Shown piece after piece: positions 62,401-64,000 of a DNA stretch of 64,000 nucleotides. The DNA is taken from NCBI RefSeq assembly GCF_014633365.1, contig NC_068338.1, forward strand, positions 11,604,616 to 11,668,615. The letters run 5' to 3'. A program made the translations under genes and the position numbers. The stretch is from Diospyros lotus (taxonomy: Eukaryota; Streptophyta; Magnoliopsida; Ericales; Ebenaceae). The notes beneath the pieces were generated by a model. The model ran no database searches and was not told the origin of the DNA. It was given only the letters and a program-made list of their open reading frames with translations. Every line of letters starts with the position of its first letter. Positions within the stretch are counted from its first letter, which is position 1.

Positions 62401-64000
62401 CAATGGATCAGAATCATCACAAAGGACTACAGTTTTACTAGAAAAAGCCAATACCCTAGCTATTTTATGTTCCAGAAAATGAATGTCCTGCAATTATAAA
62501 GAAAAGGAAAAACATTCTTTGTAATTACATAATCTGTTCCTTCAGGAGAAAACGTCCAAAACCGAATAAATTTTGAGAAACAGGAGTTTAATCACAAAAA
62601 CATATGAAAAATTGGTAATAACACTCCTCAAACTGTCATTCAATTACTTCAGCTATAGAATAATAGCTACATTCTATTTTCATATCTATTGTCTTTTTTT
62701 TTTTTTTTTGCTGGCATAAAACATTACATATCAAATGAAGTGCAGCTCTTAATTCTTCTTTGACGTCTAATTATTAGAAACAACTATTCCCAGATGAAGA
62801 AAAACTCTGCTAATTCAGATTATAATCTACATGTTTACTCAAATCATACCACATTTTAGAACATGTGATTATCTATTTCATTTTCCTTGCATAATATACA
62901 TTTTTCCTTCCAAGTAACAATGGAATGAATAAAAATGCTATGCTTTGACAAATCTACCCTCTAACTTGTGTGTCCTTCAACTGCTAATGACCAACACAAC
63001 TGTTGCACAACTAATATTATGCTTGTGGTGGACAGCTGTTACCCAAATCCACTTTTCCATAGTTGCTTTCCTTAAAAACATCTCCGAATTAAAAGAAAAA
63101 CTATAATAATGTAGTTCAACTTCATTTCTTTAAATTTATATGTGGGGATCATCTCCTGCCTTCAGAAATTAGGGAGGCTAAGCATTTACCTCGTCCAAAT
63201 TTTGTACTGGCTCAGAAGAATTACTGGATTTCTGCAAACCAGCTTTAACTAAAGCAGAATAATAAACCTTGTTTATCTTTCTAGATCTGTCTTTGCTGGG
63301 TTCCTCAACCTCATCAATGTAAGCTACACGAAGGGATGGATACCTGTGAGAAAGCATTGAAAAGCTAAAATATTAGCAATGCTATTTATTGACATCACTT
63401 GATCCAGAATAGAGTATATAGACAAACACATACGTTATCATAAGCCTCAGAATATCTTGAGCACGAGGGTTTCCAGATCGCTTGTCAATCCCATACTGTT
63501 GACAAGAGACCACATATGTGAACTTCATGTCTGCCACTGCCTGACATTGTGCCCATAATGATCTTTCTCCCTTCATCTGATCCTCCATATTTAATTCAAC
63601 AGCCTTATAGCCCTCCATCAAGTCTGATGGTGTGCAGGCATTGAATAACGGAGGCATAAAGCAGTTCTTAATTACAGTAATGTTTTTGTTCACAAAGAAA
63701 AAATAGTGTGCAAGAATTATATGACCAGAGAGTGAAGAGCTGCACAACATCAATGGTTAAAGAATGAGTACCTTCATCCTTGGCCATATCTAGGAAGGCC
63801 TGAAGCTCCAAGGCTTTCCGGTAATACATCATGCCTCTTACTGGTAATTCCAATATGTATCAGTAGAATGAAAAATGAGTTAATGGTGTTAATGGAGCAT
63901 ACAATCGAAAACCCCAACCTGTCCACTCAGTTCCCCCCACCCCCCCCAAAAAAAGACTTAATTTGTAGAATCGCACAAAAATAAGACATACCAGTTCTAG
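44193..64000 (-). CDS. CALS3: Callose synthase, C-terminal 789 residues in thirteen exons
   Basis: A plasma-membrane 1,3-beta-glucan synthase using UDP-glucose to make callose. Exons (- strand): 63992-64000, 63772-63840, 63434-63623, 63190-63343, 61312-61431, 61117-61235, 60926-61009, 60282-60394, 59883-60112, 58846-59643, 58699-58749, 45348-45533, 44193-44441. All introns are GT...AG and all phases agree. Signature blocks of the FKS1-like glucan synthase domain are present: [81 protein letters not shown] and [12 protein letters not shown]. Several membrane segments and a C-terminus [15 protein letters not shown] follow. Complete proteins are about 1,950 residues, so the N-terminus lies right of the window. 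The [12 protein letters not shown] and RKDRSSRNK motifs point to the CALS1-4 group, from memory closest to CALS3; the exact orthologue is unproven. Confidence 0.93.
44442..45347 (-). other. Callose synthase last intron
   Basis: 906 bp, AT-rich, with CTT and ATT trinucleotide runs (about 44886-44935) and an A-rich tract (44539-44575). Apparent ORFs across the repeat are not genes. Confidence 0.7.
45348..45533 (-). CDS. CALS3: Callose synthase exon
   Basis: [15 protein letters not shown] to [10 protein letters not shown], 62 codons, phase 0 at both ends. Two hydrophobic stretches match transmembrane helices. Acceptor CCTCAG, donor GTCAGT. Separated from the preceding exon by 13.2 kb. Confidence 0.95.
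45783..46053 (+). pseudogene. gypsy protease C-terminal part (G2)
   Basis: [32 protein letters not shown] and [17 protein letters not shown]. It lacks the active-site aspartate region, which lies beyond the truncation. Confidence 0.8.
46054..47440 (+). pseudogene. gypsy reverse transcriptase and RNase H (G2)
   Basis: RT blocks: [54 protein letters not shown], then [15 protein letters not shown], where the second catalytic aspartate is asparagine. [17 protein letters not shown] and [18 protein letters not shown] follow. RNase H includes [15 protein letters not shown] and [14 protein letters not shown]. About 60 residues of the early palm region are missing near 46410. Confidence 0.8.
47441..48900 (+). 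pseudogene. gypsy integrase with chromodomain-like tail (G2)
   Basis: Zinc region [22 protein letters not shown] with [11 protein letters not shown]. Core: [15 protein letters not shown] (first aspartate), [12 protein letters not shown] (second) and [19 protein letters not shown] (glutamate position replaced: TKRVNQ for the usual TERVNQ). The C-terminal part [15 protein letters not shown] is followed by [18 protein letters not shown], a degenerate chromodomain-type tail. Confidence 0.8.
48965..49248 (+). repeat. 3' LTR of G2
   Basis: About 284 bp from TGTTATGTCCCC, after a purine-rich GGTGTGGGAA tract, to GCGCTTGACA. TATA-like CTATATAAGG at about 49090. The right end could alternatively be 49255. 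Confidence 0.7.
49410..49593 (+). pseudogene. Small RTE-like LINE fragment
   Basis: The + strand shows [16 protein letters not shown] after a stop, matching the C-terminal LRWFGHVRRRLRDAPM region of the LINE at 3701-5186. The 3' tail is not preserved. Confidence 0.5.
49599..50329 (+). repeat. 5' LTR of C5, interrupted
   Basis: LTR sequence 49599-49690 and 50224-50329 aligns with the uninterrupted 3' LTR; 49691-50223 is a foreign solo LTR. Confidence 0.9.
49691..50223 (+). mobile_element. Solo LTR inside the C5 5' LTR
   Basis: 533 bp, TGTTAAAGCATTTG to CTCGGTTAACA, flanked by an exact 5 bp duplication GTATC (49686-49690 and 50224-50228). The empty site is visible in the C5 3' LTR, which reads ...TTAGTATCAATTAG. 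TATA-like CTTATAAATATAGG near 49857. Confidence 0.95.
50530..51470. mobile_element. Non-autonomous DNA element with GGTTCGGTT-rich ends
   Basis: About 940 bp between the C5 primer region and gag. Left end TAGGCGTGTGCA; reverse complement of the right end TAGGGGAGAGTA: imperfect inverted repeats of hAT flavour. Both subterminal regions are rich in ACCGAAC/GGTTCGGT words. No convincing 8 bp duplication was seen. Apparent long ORFs on both strands are compositional. Confidence 0.5.
51471..52570 (+). pseudogene. copia gag (C5)
   Basis: [20 protein letters not shown] at about 51808 is the copia gag start (usual form L.G.NY..W). [18 protein letters not shown] sequence, [30 protein letters not shown] and [13 protein letters not shown] follow. 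A degraded knuckle region lies near 52490-52530. Five or more stops. Confidence 0.78.
53479..54266 (+). mobile_element. GC-rich solo LTR in C5 reverse transcriptase
   Basis: 788 bp, TGTGGTACAAC to AATGTACAACA, dividing the RT motif FSLV/TPVAKM. Flanks CTAGT (53474-53478) and CCAGT (54267-54271) match at four of five positions. Clearly more GC-rich than its surroundings, with recurrent GAAGGGTCTTCGGAAG-like words. TATA-like GGTATTTATACCCC near 53920. No internal domains. Confidence 0.85.
54397..55066. mobile_element. hAT-type element carrying a flavin monooxygenase-like fragment
   Basis: 670 bp with ends CAGTGTTCAAAAAC (left) and TAGTGTTCTAAAAA (reverse complement of right). The 8 bp flanks CATGTGGC (54389-54396) and CGTGTGGC (55067-55074) match at seven of eight positions. 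It interrupts C5 RT. Inside, 54660-54755 translates to [20 protein letters not shown] followed by [12 protein letters not shown], matching the FAD-binding region of plant flavin-containing monooxygenases. This makes it a gene-capturing (Pack-type) hAT element. AT-rich repeats fill 54480-54640. Confidence 0.75.
54660..54755 (+). pseudogene. Captured flavin-containing monooxygenase-like fragment
   Basis: About 32 residues, [20 protein letters not shown] then [10 protein letters not shown] and a stop. In plant FMO proteins the block AARELxxEGHxVVVFE...GGxWVY follows the GxGxxG dinucleotide-binding motif at the N-terminus. The glycine-rich motif itself is not visible upstream. The downstream frame loses similarity. 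It cannot be functional as it stands. Confidence 0.65.
55294..55710 (-). mobile_element. TRIM retrotransposon in C5
   Basis: 417 bp with two direct repeats of exactly 137 bp (55294-55430 and 55574-55710), each TGTTA...CATAACA. Flanks CATTA and CATTG match at four of five positions. On the - strand a primer site TGGTATCAAAGTCG lies three bases inside the right repeat. The internal part is only 143 bp and non-coding. This fits a terminal-repeat retrotransposon in miniature. Confidence 0.9.
56582..58302 (+). mobile_element. Long solo LTR in C5 (gypsy Tekay/Del-like ends)
   Basis: 1,721 bp, TGTAATACTCGAGATTTCCC to GGGCGGGGTGTTACA. It splits the C5 RNase H end between LVKSHSG and INYICNKL. Flanks GGAGT (56577-56581) and CGAGT (58303-58307) match at four of five positions. 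TGTAACACCCC-like ends and great length fit gypsy Tekay/Del LTRs; the lineage is from end type only. No internal domains. Confidence 0.85.
58373..58565 (+). repeat. 3' LTR of C5
   Basis: 193 bp uninterrupted copy, TGTTACATTTATTTCC to CACTCTCACA, after the purine tract. It preserves the empty site of the solo LTR found in the 5' copy. Confidence 0.92.
58699..58749 (-). CDS. CALS3: Callose synthase exon
   Basis: Seventeen codons, [17 protein letters not shown], a single membrane helix. Acceptor AATCACAG, donor GTAAAA. Phase 0. Last exon before the giant intron. Confidence 0.93.
58846..59643 (-). CDS. CALS3: Callose synthase large exon
   Basis: 266 codons from [15 protein letters not shown] to ITKNTKSFL. 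It carries several membrane segments ([42 protein letters not shown]) and the conserved [33 protein letters not shown] and [14 protein letters not shown] blocks. Acceptor CTGGCAG, donor GTATGT. Confidence 0.95.
59883..60112 (-). CDS. CALS3: Callose synthase exon
   Basis: [58 protein letters not shown], then a hydrophobic end, [12 protein letters not shown]. Highly conserved catalytic-domain core. Acceptor ATGCAG, donor GTAAGC. Confidence 0.95.
60282..60394 (-). CDS. CALS3: Callose synthase exon
   Basis: [37 protein letters not shown] plus one base. Acceptor ATTCAG, donor GTATGG. Contains the family signature RGGxSKAS. Confidence 0.95.
60926..61009 (-). CDS. CALS3: Callose synthase exon
   Basis: [27 protein letters not shown] plus AA. 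Acceptor GATGCAG, donor GTAACT. Confidence 0.94.
61117..61235 (-). CDS. CALS3: Callose synthase exon
   Basis: [39 protein letters not shown] plus AG. Acceptor TTTCAG, donor GTGTGC. Confidence 0.94.
61312..61431 (-). CDS. CALS3: Callose synthase exon
   Basis: Forty codons, [40 protein letters not shown]. Acceptor ACACAG, donor GTATTA. Phase 0. Confidence 0.94.
61432..63189 (-). other. Callose synthase intron, 1.76 kb
   Basis: Non-coding. It holds a Tourist-like MITE (62014-62337), T-rich runs near 62185-62202 and 62695-62709, and otherwise unremarkable AT-rich sequence. Confidence 0.75.
62014..62337. mobile_element. Tourist-like MITE in a callose synthase intron
   Basis: 324 bp with imperfect inverted ends GGGGATGTTTGCCTTA and GGAGGTGTTTGGCTTA. 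Flanks TTA (62011-62013) and TTG (62338-62340) suggest an eroded TTA duplication. GTTTATAAGCT/AGCTTATAAA-like words inside. No coding capacity. Confidence 0.65.
63190..63343 (-). CDS. CALS3: Callose synthase exon
   Basis: Completes threonine, then [35 protein letters not shown] and QNLDE. Acceptor CTCACAG, donor GTAAAT. Confidence 0.94.
63434..63623 (-). CDS. CALS3: Callose synthase exon
   Basis: Completes aspartate, then [33 protein letters not shown] and [10 protein letters not shown] plus AC. Acceptor CCATCAG, donor GTATGT. Confidence 0.94.
63772..63840 (-). CDS. CALS3: Callose synthase exon
   Basis: Completes valine, then [20 protein letters not shown] and DE plus G. Acceptor TTACCAG, donor GTACTC. 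Confidence 0.93.
63992..64000 (-). CDS. CALS3: Callose synthase exon, 3' tip at window edge
   Basis: Nine bases reading xCT AGA ACT G before donor GTATGT. With the next exon this gives the family sequence RTVRGMMYY, which supports the call despite its length. Confidence 0.8.

Overview
This is a plant nuclear genome window, AT-rich and dense in transposable elements (TEs). It holds the 3' parts of two conserved host genes that converge on each other. On the + strand, nine exons between 7116 and 35280 encode the last ~319 residues of importin-5 (karyopherin beta-3, ARM/HEAT repeats). On the - strand, thirteen exons between 64000 and 44193 encode the last ~789 residues of a callose synthase (1,3-beta-glucan synthase, CALS1-4 group, most like CALS3). 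All complete introns read here are GT...AG and every exon joins in frame, so both genes look intact where visible. Plant callose synthase plus plant Ty1/copia and Ty3/gypsy lineages point to a flowering plant; the species cannot be named from this window.

Layout. 1-7115 is an upstream importin intron holding a 5' part of a - strand gypsy element, a hAT-type MITE inside it, and an RTE-clade LINE remnant. 7116-10653 holds six importin exons and a 2.4 kb intron with onion-like nested DNA-transposon remnants. 10654-33473 is a single 22.8 kb importin intron containing a complete copia element (10892-16559) and a - strand copia with paired LTRs (16669-33251), itself split by other copia and gypsy elements. 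33474-35280 holds the last three importin exons. 35281-44192 is intergenic and contains a decayed - strand Tat-type gypsy element with an antisense accessory ORF and tandem repeats.

44193-45533 holds the last two callose synthase exons. 45534-58698 is a 13.2 kb callose synthase intron with a truncated chromovirus and a copia element (49599-58565). That copia carries at least six further insertions: solo LTRs, a TRIM, and a hAT-type element that has captured a flavin monooxygenase-like fragment. 58699-64000 holds eleven more callose synthase exons and a Tourist-like MITE.

The window contains no operon, CRISPR array or tRNA/rRNA gene that I could support. Its main interest is genome architecture: two essential-type genes keep intact splice sites around introns that are almost wholly nested retrotransposons. 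Many insertions still show target site duplications, so their relative order of arrival can be read. I found no convincing new biochemical system.
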